Assembly (NCBI GenBank): GCA_019747815.1
Contig: JAIEQJ010000062.1
Location: forward strand, 1-64,000
Length of the DNA stretch: 64,000 nt
Origin: Hyphomonadaceae bacterium
GTDB taxonomy: Bacteria > Pseudomonadota > Alphaproteobacteria > Rhizobiales > Hyphomicrobiaceae
Direction: 5' to 3'
The notes below the pieces were generated by a model, which was given only the letters and a program-made list of their open reading frames with translations, was not told the origin of the DNA and searched no databases. Shown here piece by piece: positions 24,919 through 35,621 of the stretch (the first letter of the stretch is position 1; every line of letters starts with the position of its first letter). Position numbers and translations under genes: made by a program.

Positions 24919-26020
24919 GCCCGCCTGGCTGGCGCGCGTCTCTGCCCGATTGGAGGCATCCAGGCTGCCGCCCCTGCGCATGCTCCTGCTGGTCGCGATC
25001 CCGGCCCTCGTCACAGTGCTCGGCCTCACCTTCTATCTCTTGGGCGGCCGCTACATCTCCACCGACAATGCCTATGTCGGCGCCGAGAAGGTGCTGATCA
25101 CGCCCGAGGTGTCGGGCAAGGTCGTGCGCATCGCCGTGGTGGAGGGCCAGCTCCTCAAGCCGGGCGACGCGCTGCTGGCGATCGATCCCGTCCCCTATCG
25201 CCTCGCCGCCCAGGAGGCCAAGGCCAGGCTCGTGCGCGTGCGCAGCGATTTTGCGGCGCTGAAGGCCAGCCTCGTCAGCGTCACGACGCAGGTCGACCTG
25301 TCACGCCAGGGCCTGGCCGCAGCCCAGGCGGATTTCGATCGCAAGCGTGAGCTTCTCAGCAACCGCATCAGCACGCCGTCCGATCTCGACAAATCCAGGG
25401 TGGCGCTGATCGCGGCCAAGACCCAGCTCGAGCTGCTCGAGCAGCAGGAGCGCACGCTGCGCATCCAGCTGCTGGACGATCCACATCTGGCGATTGAGCG
25501 ATACCCTCAGTTCATCGAGGCCACCGTCGCGCTCGAGCGCGCCGAGCGCGACCTCACCAACACCATGCTGCGGGCGCCCATCGCCGGCATTGCCACCCAG
25601 GTGGCGAGCATTCAGATGGGACGCTTCCTCACCGCCGGCACGGCGGTCTTCAGCGTCATCAGCAGCGACAATGTCTGGATCGACGCCAACCCCAAGGAGA
25701 CCGACCTCACCCACGTTAGCCGCGGCCAGCCGGTGAGCATCACGGTCGATGCGTTTCCCGACAGGCACTGGGTGGGCACGGTGGGTGCCATCAGCCCCGG
25801 CACCGGCGCGCAGTTTGCCATCCTCCCGCCGCAGAACGCGGCCGGCAACTGGATCAAGATCGTGCAGCGCGTGCCCATGCGGATCGAGTTCGCACCGGGG
25901 CAGGACGTGCGCCGGCTGCGGGCCGGCATGAGCGCCTCCATCGAGATCGATACCGGCCGCCGCGGCCGGCTCGCGCGGCTCTTCGGCTCCAGAGCGGTCG
26001 CGCAGGACCCCAACCCATGA
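24908..26020 (+). CDS. emrA: HlyD/EmrA-family membrane fusion protein
   Basis: 370 residues from ATG 24908, overlapping marR. A short cytoplasmic tail and one membrane helix (about 25-46) are followed by YISTDNAYVGAEKVLITPEVSG, the canonical EmrA start of the split lipoyl domain, then a long helical hairpin (about 95-205, many Ala/Leu/Arg) and the second lipoyl half with LRAPIAGIATQVA. EmrA links the EmrB transporter to an outer-membrane channel. No TolC gene lies nearby. Confidence 0.9.
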   Translation: MLAKPAWLARVSARLEASRLPPLRMLLLVAIPALVTVLGLTFYLLGGRYISTDNAYVGAEKVLITPEVSGKVVRIAVVEGQLLKPGDALLAIDPVPYRLAAQEAKARLVRVRSDFAALKASLVSVTTQVDLSRQGLAAAQADFDRKRELLSNRISTPSDLDKSRVALIAAKTQLELLEQQERTLRIQLLDDPHLAIERYPQFIEATVALERAERDLTNTMLRAPIAGIATQVASIQMGRFLTAGTAVFSVISSDNVWIDANPKETDLTHVSRGQPVSITVDAFPDRHWVGTVGAISPGTGAQFAILPPQNAAGNWIKIVQRVPMRIEFAPGQDVRRLRAGMSASIEIDTGRRGRLARLFGSRAVAQDPNP

Positions 26021-27561
26021 TCGCCGCCGGGCGGGCGCACGGGCTCACCCCGTCCGTGCAGCGCCTGCTGATCACCATCTGCGTGATGATGGCCACCATC
26101 ATGCAGGTGCTCGACATCACCATCGCCAACGTGTCGCTGCCCTACATGCAGGGCAGCCTGTCCGCCACCCTCGACCAGGTGAGCTGGGTGCTGACCTCCT
26201 ATGTCGTGGCGGCCGCCGTCATGACCGCGCCGGTGGGCTGGCTCGCCGCCCGCTTCGGCATCAAGAAGCTGCTGGTGGCGTGCGTGACCGGCTTCACCGT
26301 CGCCTCCATGCTGTGCGGCATCGCCCAGAGCATCGAGGAGATCGTCGTCTTCCGCGTCGTGCAGGGCATGTTCGGGGCGGCGCTGGTGCCGCTGTCGCAG
26401 ACCGTCATGCTCCAGACCTACCCGCCCGAGCGCCGGGCCTGGGCCATGTCGCTGTGGGGCATGGGCGTCATGATCGGCCCCATCATGGGTCCCATCCTCG
26501 GCGGCTGGCTCACCGAGAGCTATAGCTGGCGCTGGATCTTCTTCATCAATCTTCCCTTCGGCATTGCCACGACGCTCGGGCTGCTGGCCTTCATGGACGA
26601 GACCGAAGGCGACCGAGCCCTGTCGTTCGACTGGCTCGGATTCGCCGCGCTCAGCGTCTCAATCGGCGCGCTGCAGCTCATGCTCGACCGGGGCGAGCAG
26701 CTGGGCTGGTTCGATTCCACCGAAATTATCGTCACGGCGCTCGTATCGGCCGCAGGCTTCTACGTCTTCATCGCCCACTCGCTCACGACGCCCAAGCCCT
26801 TCATCTCCATCGAAATCTTCCGCGACCGCAATTTCGTGGTCGGCCTGATGTTCATGTTCATCTGCGGCGTCCTCCTGGTCGCCTCGATGGCGCTGATGGC
26901 CCCGCTGCTGCAGGGTGTGATGGGCTACCCGATCATCGACGCCGGGCTGCTCCTCGGCACGCGCGGCATCGGCATGGCCTTCGCCATGCTGACGGCCGGC
27001 CGGCTGATGGCGCGCATCGACCCCCGCCTGGTGCTCGCAGCCGGTCTCGCCTGCTGCACCGTCTCCCTCTACTACTCGATGGACTTCGGACCCAATACGG
27101 CGGTCCACACGATCGTCTGGATCAGCCTGCTGCAGGGCTTCGGGCTCGGTTTCATGTTCGTGCCGCTCAACACGATTGCGCTGTCGTCGCTGCAGCCGCA
27201 GTTGCTCACGCAGGGCACGGCCATGTGGACCCTGATCCGCAACCTCGGCAGCTCGATCGGCGTCTCCATCGTGATTGCCAATCTCACCAACAAGACCATC
27301 CTCATGCACGCCCGCCTGGCCGAGAGCGTCACGCCGTTCAATCAAGGACTGGCCGACCCGGCGGCCGCCATGCTCGATCCCAGGACCGAGGTGGGCCGCG
27401 CCCTGCTGGAGCAGCTCATGACCCAGCAGGCAACCATTATCGCCTACGCCAACGACTTCAAGCTGATGATGGTCATGACGATCCTGGCCTTCCCGCTGAT
27501 CCTCCTGCTTCGCGTGCGCGGATTGTTCCGGCAACCCGCCGCAGCGGCGCCAGCCGACTGA
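26017..27561 (+). CDS. emrB: DHA2-family MFS multidrug transporter (EmrB/QacA type)
   Basis: 514 residues from ATG 26017, overlapping emrA by 4 bases (ATGA). About 14 membrane segments are predicted. Family motifs: LDITIANVSLPYMQG in helix 1 (conserved acidic residue), WVLTSYVVAAAV, and motif C GPIMGPILGGWLTE in helix 5. It is expected to export hydrophobic drugs or uncouplers by proton antiport with EmrA. Its stop touches the stop of the convergent Sel1-like gene with no gap. Confidence 0.92.
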   Translation: MIAAGRAHGLTPSVQRLLITICVMMATIMQVLDITIANVSLPYMQGSLSATLDQVSWVLTSYVVAAAVMTAPVGWLAARFGIKKLLVACVTGFTVASMLCGIAQSIEEIVVFRVVQGMFGAALVPLSQTVMLQTYPPERRAWAMSLWGMGVMIGPIMGPILGGWLTESYSWRWIFFINLPFGIATTLGLLAFMDETEGDRALSFDWLGFAALSVSIGALQLMLDRGEQLGWFDSTEIIVTALVSAAGFYVFIAHSLTTPKPFISIEIFRDRNFVVGLMFMFICGVLLVASMALMAPLLQGVMGYPIIDAGLLLGTRGIGMAFAMLTAGRLMARIDPRLVLAAGLACCTVSLYYSMDFGPNTAVHTIVWISLLQGFGLGFMFVPLNTIALSSLQPQLLTQGTAMWTLIRNLGSSIGVSIVIANLTNKTILMHARLAESVTPFNQGLADPAAAMLDPRTEVGRALLEQLMTQQATIIAYANDFKLMMVMTILAFPLILLLRVRGLFRQPAAAAPAD

Positions 27562-28437
27562 TCAGTTGCCGCCGAGCGTCGCCAGTTTCTGCGCGGCTTC
27601 GGGTGCACCGAGTTCCACCGCGCGCATGTACCATTTGCGCGCCTCGGCCACGTTGGGTTGCACGCCCACCGCGCGCATGCGGGAAAGCTCGCGCGGATCG
27701 TAGGTCGCCGCCAGCATGAGCGCCCCGCGCGCCAAGCCGATCTGTGCGGCGCGCTGAAAGAACTGCCGCGCCTGGGCGATGTTGCCCTGCTCCAGATCGC
27801 GCTCTCCGCGCGCGACGAACTTCTCCGCGTTGGCCCGCTCTTCCGGCGTCAAGGTCGGACCCTGCGCACGGGGCACAACGGGGGGCGCTCCGTCCATCTT
27901 GTCCCCCGCCGCGGGCGGCGACGACGCGTCAGCGGGCGCTAGCGGCTGGACGACCAGCGACACCCGCGCCTCGGCCAGCAGCTTGCCGTCCTCGGCGACC
28001 AGGCTGATCAGCAGCTCGGACTTGCCCGACACGGATGCGGGGAGGTTCAGCGAAAGGTGCGGCAAGCCGTTGAGCGGGACGGCCCAGGCGCCCGGGGCAA
28101 TCGAGTGCCCTTCCGAAAGGGACGCCGTCGGCGGCAGCCCCCGTAAGCGAAGAAAGCTGTTTCTCGGGATCGCCTCGGTGGGCGCGATGCGGATCTGCAG
28201 CGGCATCTGGCTGGCGGGCTCGGCAATGACGGTCGAAAGCACGGCGATGCGTGGTGCCTGCGCGCCGCTGCCCTGCGCCAGCTCCAATCGGAGGCGGACA
28301 TCTCCCGCTGGTGCATTCTCCGGCGGCCATCCCGCAATCGCGATGCCGACGGTCGTGACCGCGGCGACCCGGCGCCACCTGCGGCCAAGCGCCAACCTGC
28401 GTCGACGTGCTATCTCGCTCTGCACTCCTGTAGGCAT
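27562..28437 (-). CDS. exported Sel1/TPR-repeat protein
   Basis: 291 residues from ATG 28437 with GGGAGGG 7 bases upstream. The N terminus is very Arg-rich (ARRRRLALGRRWRR), then a hydrophobic VAAVTTVGIAIAG signal or anchor. Residues 45-170 have no recognised domain but alternate like beta structure. A proline/Asp linker follows, and from about 195 come Sel1-like helical repeats: NAEKFVARGERDLEQGN, AARQFFQRAAQIG-like and EARKWYMRAVELGAPEA. Probably a periplasmic scaffold. Last of three same-strand genes encoding exported proteins. Confidence 0.7.
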   Translation of the reverse strand: MPTGVQSEIARRRRLALGRRWRRVAAVTTVGIAIAGWPPENAPAGDVRLRLELAQGSGAQAPRIAVLSTVIAEPASQMPLQIRIAPTEAIPRNSFLRLRGLPPTASLSEGHSIAPGAWAVPLNGLPHLSLNLPASVSGKSELLISLVAEDGKLLAEARVSLVVQPLAPADASSPPAAGDKMDGAPPVVPRAQGPTLTPEERANAEKFVARGERDLEQGNIAQARQFFQRAAQIGLARGALMLAATYDPRELSRMRAVGVQPNVAEARKWYMRAVELGAPEAAQKLATLGGN

Positions 28438-28494
28438 CGATTGACCCTCCCGCAGCCGAACCCCTTGGAATTCATGCCTCGCGGACCCCCGCTG

Positions 28495-29646
28495 TCATTT
28501 CCGGCTGTGCTTGCTGCTCCACTCCAGGAATTCCTTGAACAGCCGCTCCTGCGCCGCCCGGTCGTTCGGCGCCGCACGCGCCGCCTGCTCTCTGGCCAGC
28601 GCCGGGTCCACAGCGCGCGGCGGCGCCGCTGCGGCCATCTTGTCGAGCCGCTCCTGCAGCGGCCGGAAGCGCTGCCACCCCGGCACCTGGCCCGCCAGGT
28701 TCACGTCCTTCCACCGCGCGTGATAGCCGGATTCCTTCTGCAGGTTCTCGAAGCGATCGAAGAGATAATCGACCAGCCGCACCAGGCGCTGATGGCGGTC
28801 CGTATCCTTGGGCCAGTCGTAGACGGCAAGCACGGACGGCACCGAGATCGTGGAAATTTGCTGATCCTTCGGAATCAAGTTGGGGTAGTCGGCATGCTCG
28901 AGTTGTGTCGGCGCGTAATACTCGAGCTTGGCGTTATACTCGACCGGGAGAAACTTGAAGCCCTCGGGCCACTTCCCCTTCAGGAACTGCGGCAGCGGCT
29001 TGGTCGACAGCCAGAAGGTGGCGGCGATCTCGTCGCCCTGCCGCATCTTCTCCATCGCCACGCTGTGCGGAATGAAGGTGGCTTTCACGTCGATCCCAAG
29101 CTGCCTGAAAATGATGGGGCCGGAAAAATTCGCCGCCGTTCCGGGCGTGTTGAAGTTGACCGCCTTGCCCGCCAGGTCCTGCAGCGAGTTGATCTCCGGT
29201 CTGACGAAGACGTGCACCTCCGAGGGAAAGAGGTTGAGCAGATAGTTGATGCGACGCCAGGAGTTGGCAAACTCGGGCTTGTTCTTGAAGTGGTCGAGCA
29301 CGTCGCCGTAGACGATGGCCGCATCCACGCCGCGCAGGTACAGAAGGTCATAGACGTTGTCGAACGGCCCCCGCGTCACGATGGGCAGCACACGCATGTT
29401 GTCGCCGTCGTCGAGCACGCGCGCGAGCTCCGAGGCGAGCAGCAGCGGGGCCCCTTCCATCCGGCCTGCGGCCAAGCCGACAGTCCATGCGTTGATGCGG
29501 TCCTTGTGCTGCTGATCCGTCAAGACCACGGGGCGCGCCGGCGGTTTCGCCACCGCCTTGGGCGCCGGCGCCTGGGCTCCCGCCGGCAGGACGAAGGCGG
29601 CAAGAAAAAGCACAGCTGCGGCCGCAGCCTGTGACGCACGACGCAT
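28495..29646 (-). CDS. TAXI-like periplasmic substrate-binding protein (orphan)
   Basis: 383 residues from ATG 29646 with GAGGGG 8 bases upstream; the longer frame lacks similarity. The signal peptide covers 1-25 (cleavage near AGA|Q). The body resembles TRAP-type TAXI solute receptors: NAWTVGLAAGRMEGAPLLLA, then GVDAAIVYGDVL, SEVHVFVRPEINSLQDLAGK and a two-lobe pattern. The last 70 residues (after VNLAGQVPGWQRF) are charged, Ala-rich and helical, unusual for the family. No TRAP membrane genes adjoin it, so it may sense or scavenge rather than feed a transporter. Confidence 0.7.
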   Translation of the reverse strand: MRRASQAAAAAVLFLAAFVLPAGAQAPAPKAVAKPPARPVVLTDQQHKDRINAWTVGLAAGRMEGAPLLLASELARVLDDGDNMRVLPIVTRGPFDNVYDLLYLRGVDAAIVYGDVLDHFKNKPEFANSWRRINYLLNLFPSEVHVFVRPEINSLQDLAGKAVNFNTPGTAANFSGPIIFRQLGIDVKATFIPHSVAMEKMRQGDEIAATFWLSTKPLPQFLKGKWPEGFKFLPVEYNAKLEYYAPTQLEHADYPNLIPKDQQISTISVPSVLAVYDWPKDTDRHQRLVRLVDYLFDRFENLQKESGYHARWKDVNLAGQVPGWQRFRPLQERLDKMAAAAPPRAVDPALAREQAARAAPNDRAAQERLFKEFLEWSSKHSRK

Positions 29647-29753
29647 GGGATCACCCCTCTCGCTGACTGACAACTGCGGCCTTCGCATCAACACCGCCGA
29701 CCGACGTGGCGTCATCGGCGGCAAAGAGGGGCGCCCGCTCCGCCCCCTTCGCG

Positions 29754-30257
29754 TCAAGGTCTGATGTAGGCGTAGCCCTGGGTCTGCAGTTCCATGAGAC
29801 GCACCACGCCCGAAGGCATCAGGGTGGCCTCGCTGATCAGGGCAACCTGCTTGCCCTCGGCCTTGCTCTGGTTGGCCTGGGTATTGGCGCAGGCAACGAA
29901 CTTGAGGTTCGGATTCTCGAGCGCCATCGGCGCGATGCGTTCCTTCACGGGGCTCGTATCCTGGCGCAGCATATGCAGGCCTGGTCCATAGGTCACGATC
30001 TCGATCGCCACCGGCTCGCCTTTGCCCTTGTAGTATTCGATGATGTTCCTCGCATTGTTGAGCGCAAGGTCCATCTGGCCCTTGTCGTTCTGGCTCACCT
30101 GGATCGCCACCTTGTGGGTGTTCGCAACCCCGGCCTTGGCCGCGGCCTTGACGGGCTTCGATCCTGTTTGCGCCATGACATCCAAGGTAGGCACCCACGT
30201 CGCAAGCGCCATCGCAGCCAATCCCAAGCCAAGATGACGCCAATTCCCGATCACCAT
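29754..30257 (-). CDS. exported DsrE-like protein
   Basis: 167 residues from ATG 30257. A signal peptide covers about 1-30 (cleavage near VMA|Q). The mature part follows the DsrE/DsrF-like fold: HKVAIQVSQNDKGQMDLAL, NNARNIIEYYKGKGEPVAIEIVTYGPG-type strand-helix-strand (YKGKGEPVAIEIVTYGPG), then LKFVACANTQANQSKAEGK, where the single Cys occupies the place of the sulfur-carrying Cys of DsrE/TusD. Cytoplasmic relatives carry sulfur; an exported version suggests another role. First of three exported-protein genes on this strand. Confidence 0.75.
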   Translation of the reverse strand: MVIGNWRHLGLGLAAMALATWVPTLDVMAQTGSKPVKAAAKAGVANTHKVAIQVSQNDKGQMDLALNNARNIIEYYKGKGEPVAIEIVTYGPGLHMLRQDTSPVKERIAPMALENPNLKFVACANTQANQSKAEGKQVALISEATLMPSGVVRLMELQTQGYAYIRP

Positions 30258-30683
30258 TTCCAGCTCCTCAATCCAAAAGCACGACGGGATGCATCGAAAG
30301 CTTCTTCAATCTCGGCTGCACCACTCCGCGCGGGTCACCGATGAGCAGCCATCACGGCTGCCATCGACCGATGTTAGTAACGAGTGCTCGGCGCCCGCTC
30401 AACCGGCATCCACCCGCTTCCCCGCGGCGCATGCCGGCATCGTCGTATGCCCCCTGCTGCATGGTGCAGCGCAGAACCTGCGCGACGGCCATGCTTGCAA
30501 CATCGATCGCCCTGTTCTTCGCCTCCAATGCGGCACAATAGCGGCAGGCGGCACCACCGCAGCCTGCCCGCCACCCTGCCGATTTTAAAAAAAACACCTC
30601 CTGCACAATAGCTTAGGCAATGTTCCTAAGACTCCCTGCACCCCAGCAAGAGCGGCGGCACGGCCTGCCGGCCATGCCAAGCG
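30258..30683. other. 426-bp intergenic region, nothing recognised
   Basis: Lies upstream of the dsrE-like gene and downstream of the hydroxyacid dehydrogenase gene, both on the minus strand. An A-run at about 30588-30595 follows a short dyad (GGCAGGC / GCCTGCC), but the orientation does not fit a terminator. Short frames across it lack ribosome sites. It must contain the promoter for the three-gene exported-protein run. Confidence 0.4.
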
Positions 30684-31631
30684 TCAGTAGCCACGTGCGC
30701 GATGCACCAGATTTTCCAGGCGTTGCCCCTGCCGTTGCGCCCGCATCTGCCTCAGCGCATAGCGCGCGATGGCTGCAGGCGCGCTTTCGGCTGCATTGTG
30801 CGGCGTGACCACGACCCGGGGATGCGACCACAGCGGGCTGTCGGCGGGCAACGGCTCCCTCTCGAACACGTCGAGGGAGGCGGCATAAAGCTCACCCGCG
30901 TTCAGCGCCGCACTGACGTCGGCGTCGACCTGGAGGCCGCCGCGCCCCGCATTGATGAGCACCGGACCGGGCAGCAAAGCGCTGCGCCCCCGCCGCGAAA
31001 GCCCGCGCAAGAGCGGACGGTTCAGTATGCCGCGCGTGTCGGGTGTGAGCGGCAGCAACACAACCAGGATATCGGTCTCGGCGAGAAAGGCCTCACGCTC
31101 GATCGTGCCGTGATGGCAGACGACGCCGTCGAGAGCCTTCGGCGTTCGGCTCCAGCCCCGCATCTGATACCCGAAGGGCTTGAGCGCCTGCACGGCCGCT
31201 TCACCCAGAACACCCAATCCCATCACGCCGACCCGGACATCGTGCGCGGCCGGCTCCGGCAGGTACTTCCACACGCCCCGCGTCTGCAGCTCCCGGAACT
31301 CGGCCATGCGCCGGTGATGGTAGAGCACGTTGAGCACGACGTATTCCACCATGCGGGCGGTCAGATCGGCATCGACGAAGCGCACCAGCGGCACATACGG
31401 CAGGGTCGGATCACCGAGCAGGGCATCGACGCCCGCACCAACCGACACGATCAGCTTGAGATTGGGCAATCGGCGCAGCAGCCCGGGCGGCGGCTGCCAC
31501 ACCAGCGCCGTGTCGATGTCCTCGGGCCGGCCGAGGTCCGGCGCAATGCGGATGTCGAGCTCGGGATCGAGGGCTTGCACCTCGGCCGCGAACTGCTCCG
31601 CCCTCGAGCTGCAGGCAATCAACAGCGCCAT
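30684..31631 (-). CDS. ghrA: D-2-hydroxyacid dehydrogenase, glyoxylate/hydroxypyruvate reductase A-like
   Basis: 315 residues from ATG 31631. NAD(P)-binding VGVMGLGVLGEA (about 136-147), catalytic Arg in LINAGRGG, Glu in DVFEREPLP and His in VVTPHNAA. The short N-terminal domain with KLIVSVGAGVDALL is characteristic of the GhrA branch. It would reduce glyoxylate or hydroxypyruvate, and so could act on the product of GlcDEF, but the genes are 25 kb apart. Its start is 12 bp beyond the yejF stop on the same strand, so it may be the last gene of the yej operon. Confidence 0.85.
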   Translation of the reverse strand: MALLIACSSRAEQFAAEVQALDPELDIRIAPDLGRPEDIDTALVWQPPPGLLRRLPNLKLIVSVGAGVDALLGDPTLPYVPLVRFVDADLTARMVEYVVLNVLYHHRRMAEFRELQTRGVWKYLPEPAAHDVRVGVMGLGVLGEAAVQALKPFGYQMRGWSRTPKALDGVVCHHGTIEREAFLAETDILVVLLPLTPDTRGILNRPLLRGLSRRGRSALLPGPVLINAGRGGLQVDADVSAALNAGELYAASLDVFEREPLPADSPLWSHPRVVVTPHNAAESAPAAIARYALRQMRAQRQGQRLENLVHRARGY

Positions 31632-31643
31632 TGCGGCCGCCCC

Positions 31644-33278
<1,635 letters not shown>

Positions 33279-33292
33279 GGGCATGGCCTCGC

Positions 33293-34489
33293 TCACCGGA
33301 ACGTCTTTCTGGGATCGAGGGCGTCGCGCACCGCCTCGCCGATGAAGATGAGCAGGCTCAGCAGCCCGGCAATCGAGATGAAGGCGGCAAGCCCCAGCCA
33401 CGGCGCCTGCAGGTTGGACTTGCCTTGCGCCAGCACCTCGCCGAGCGAGGCCGAGCCCGGCGGCAGCCCGAGCCCCAGGAAATCCAGCGCCGTCAGCGCC
33501 GCGATCGAGCCCGAGAGCTTGAAGGGCAGAAATGTCAGCGTCGCCACCATGGCGTTCGGCAACAGGTGCTTGAACATGATGCGGCCGTTCGACAGCCCGA
33601 GCGCCCGCGCGGCGGTGATGTATTCGAAGTTGCGCCCGCGCAGGAACTCGGCCCGCACCACGCCGACCAGATAGACCCAATGGAACAGCAGCAGCACGCC
33701 GAGCAGGGTCCAGAAACCGGGCACCAGAACGGATGAGATGATGATGAGCACGAACAGCGACGGGATCGACGACCAGATTTCCAGAAAGCGCTGGAACACG
33801 AGATCGACGCGGCCGCCGAAGTAGCCCTGCACGGCGCCTGCCGTCACGCCGATGATGGAGGACAGCACCGTGAGCAGCAGGCCGAACAGCACCGAGATGC
33901 GGAAGCCGTAGATCAGCCGGGCCAGCACGTCGCGGCCCTGGTCGTCGGTGCCGAGCCAATTGCGATTGCCGATGGCATGATAGCGCGCGAGCTGGGCGTC
34001 CGGCGCGCTGCACAGCTCCGCGCCCGCCATCCACGGCGGCGGCCCCGGAAAGCCCAGGCACTGGCCCGCGGCGTTCTTGATGCGCGGATAGTCCTTGTTG
34101 ATGGACCGGTAGGAATAGCCGATGGGCGGCCAGATGGCCCAGCCGTGCTGCTCGATCTCCTCCAGGATCACCTGCTCCTTGTAGTCGGTCACCGCCAGGA
34201 AGCCGCCGAACTTCGACTCCGGGTAGTCGACGAACACGGGAAACAGCATCTCGCCCTTGTAGTAGGCCAAGATCGGCTTGTCGTTGGCGATGACCTCTGC
34301 AAACAACGTGACGACGAACAGCGCCAGGAAAATCCGCAGGCTCCAGGAACCCCGCCTGTTGGCCCTGAAGTTGCGCCAGCGGCGCCGGTTCAACGGCGAT
34401 AGAGCAAGCCATGCCGGCCACCGGCGGCCGAGCACGGTCGCAACGGCGCCTGCAGCCTCGCGTTGAGTGTCTCCGACGCGAATGTCCAA
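33293..34489 (-). CDS. yejE: peptide ABC transporter permease YejE
   Basis: 398 residues from TTG 34489, supported by GAGAGG 9 bases upstream; no ATG is available between the yejB stop and the conserved region. The first cytoplasmic stretch carries LSPLNRRRWRNFRANRRG, as in YejE/OppC, then a helix (SWSLRIFLALFVVTLFAEV). A periplasmic part follows, with NRNWLGTDDQGRDVLARLIYG, five more helices and the EAA motif AARALGLSNGRIMFKHLLPN. Pairs with YejB. Somewhat longer at the N terminus than E. coli YejE (341). Confidence 0.88.
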   Translation of the reverse strand: MDIRVGDTQREAAGAVATVLGRRWPAWLALSPLNRRRWRNFRANRRGSWSLRIFLALFVVTLFAEVIANDKPILAYYKGEMLFPVFVDYPESKFGGFLAVTDYKEQVILEEIEQHGWAIWPPIGYSYRSINKDYPRIKNAAGQCLGFPGPPPWMAGAELCSAPDAQLARYHAIGNRNWLGTDDQGRDVLARLIYGFRISVLFGLLLTVLSSIIGVTAGAVQGYFGGRVDLVFQRFLEIWSSIPSLFVLIIISSVLVPGFWTLLGVLLLFHWVYLVGVVRAEFLRGRNFEYITAARALGLSNGRIMFKHLLPNAMVATLTFLPFKLSGSIAALTALDFLGLGLPPGSASLGEVLAQGKSNLQAPWLGLAAFISIAGLLSLLIFIGEAVRDALDPRKTFR

Positions 34490-34493
34490 GCGG

Positions 34494-35600
34494 TCAAACC
34501 TCTCGCGTCTCGAAGTCGATGCGCGGATCGACCAGCGTATAAATGAAGTCCGACAGCAGATTGATGGCCAGGCCGATGAGCGCCATGATGTAGATGCTGG
34601 CAAAAACCACGGGATAGTCGCGATTGATGACGCTCTCGAAGCTGAGCAAGCCGATGCCGTTGAGCGAGAAGATGGTCTCGATCAGCAGCGAGCCGGAGAA
34701 GAAGGCGTGGATGAAGGCGCCCGGGAAGCCCGCGATGATCAGCAGCATCGCATTGCGGAACACGTGCCCATAGAGCACCTGCCGCTGGCCGAGGCCCTTG
34801 GCCTGCGCGGTCATGACGTACTGCTTGCGGATCTCGTCGAGGAAAGAGTTGCGGGTCAGGAACGTCATGGTCGTGAAGGCACCGAGCGACATGGCGATCA
34901 GCGGCAGCGTCAGGTGCCAGAAATAGTCGACGATCTTGCCGAACAGCGAAAGCTGCTGCCAATTGTCGGAGGTCAGCCCCCGCAGGGGGAACCATTGCAC
35001 GAACGAGCCGCCGGCAAACACCACGAGCAAAAATACCGCAACCAGAAAGCCCGGAATGGCATAGCCGAGCACCAGCACGCCGGACGTCCAGGTGTCGAAC
35101 CTTTCCCCATCGTGCACGGCCTTGCGGATGCCGAGCGGGATCGACACCAGATAGGTGATGAGAAGCATCCAGATGCCGAGCGAGATCGAGACCGGCAGCT
35201 TCTCCTTGATGAGCTGCAGCACGCTGACATCGCGGAAATAGCTCTTGCCGAAATCGAACAGCAGATAGTTCTTCATCATCAGGAAGAAGCGCTCGTGCGC
35301 GGGCTTGTCGAAGCCGAACTGCTTCTCGAGCTGCTTGATGAATTCAGGATCGAGCCCCTGCGCACCCCGGTACTTCGAGCTCTCGCTGTGGGCCGCTTGC
35401 GACTGGGCGCTCGACGACAGGGTGTCCCCCTGCGAGCCGCCGATGCGGGCCGTGGCGGACACGTCGGTTCCCGAGATCTGCGCGATCACCCGCTCGACCG
35501 GGCCGCCGGGGGCGAACTGAATGATGGCAAAGCTGATCAGCATGATCCCGAACAGGGTCGGGACGATGAGGAGCGCACGTTTCAAGAGATAGGTGGCCAT
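34494..35600 (-). CDS. yejB: peptide ABC transporter permease YejB
   Basis: 368 residues from ATG 35600. OppB/DppB family: the first helix LKRALLIVPTLFGIMLISFA is followed by FAPGGPVERV, then a periplasmic segment that includes GLDPEFIKQLEKQFGFDKP. Five further helices follow and the EAA loop MTAQAKGLGQRQVLYGHVFR. The gene lies between the nearer yejA (21-bp gap) and yejE (4-bp gap). Confidence 0.93.
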   Translation of the reverse strand: MATYLLKRALLIVPTLFGIMLISFAIIQFAPGGPVERVIAQISGTDVSATARIGGSQGDTLSSSAQSQAAHSESSKYRGAQGLDPEFIKQLEKQFGFDKPAHERFFLMMKNYLLFDFGKSYFRDVSVLQLIKEKLPVSISLGIWMLLITYLVSIPLGIRKAVHDGERFDTWTSGVLVLGYAIPGFLVAVFLLVVFAGGSFVQWFPLRGLTSDNWQQLSLFGKIVDYFWHLTLPLIAMSLGAFTTMTFLTRNSFLDEIRKQYVMTAQAKGLGQRQVLYGHVFRNAMLLIIAGFPGAFIHAFFSGSLLIETIFSLNGIGLLSFESVINRDYPVVFASIYIMALIGLAINLLSDFIYTLVDPRIDFETREV

Positions 35601-35621
35601 CGCCTAACCGCCGGGCTCGCC

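Noticed and set aside
30541-30600. GGCAGGC/GCCTGCC dyad followed by an A-run as a terminator
   Set aside because: The A-run would give U only on the minus strand ahead of the stem, not after it, so it does not work as an intrinsic terminator in either direction.
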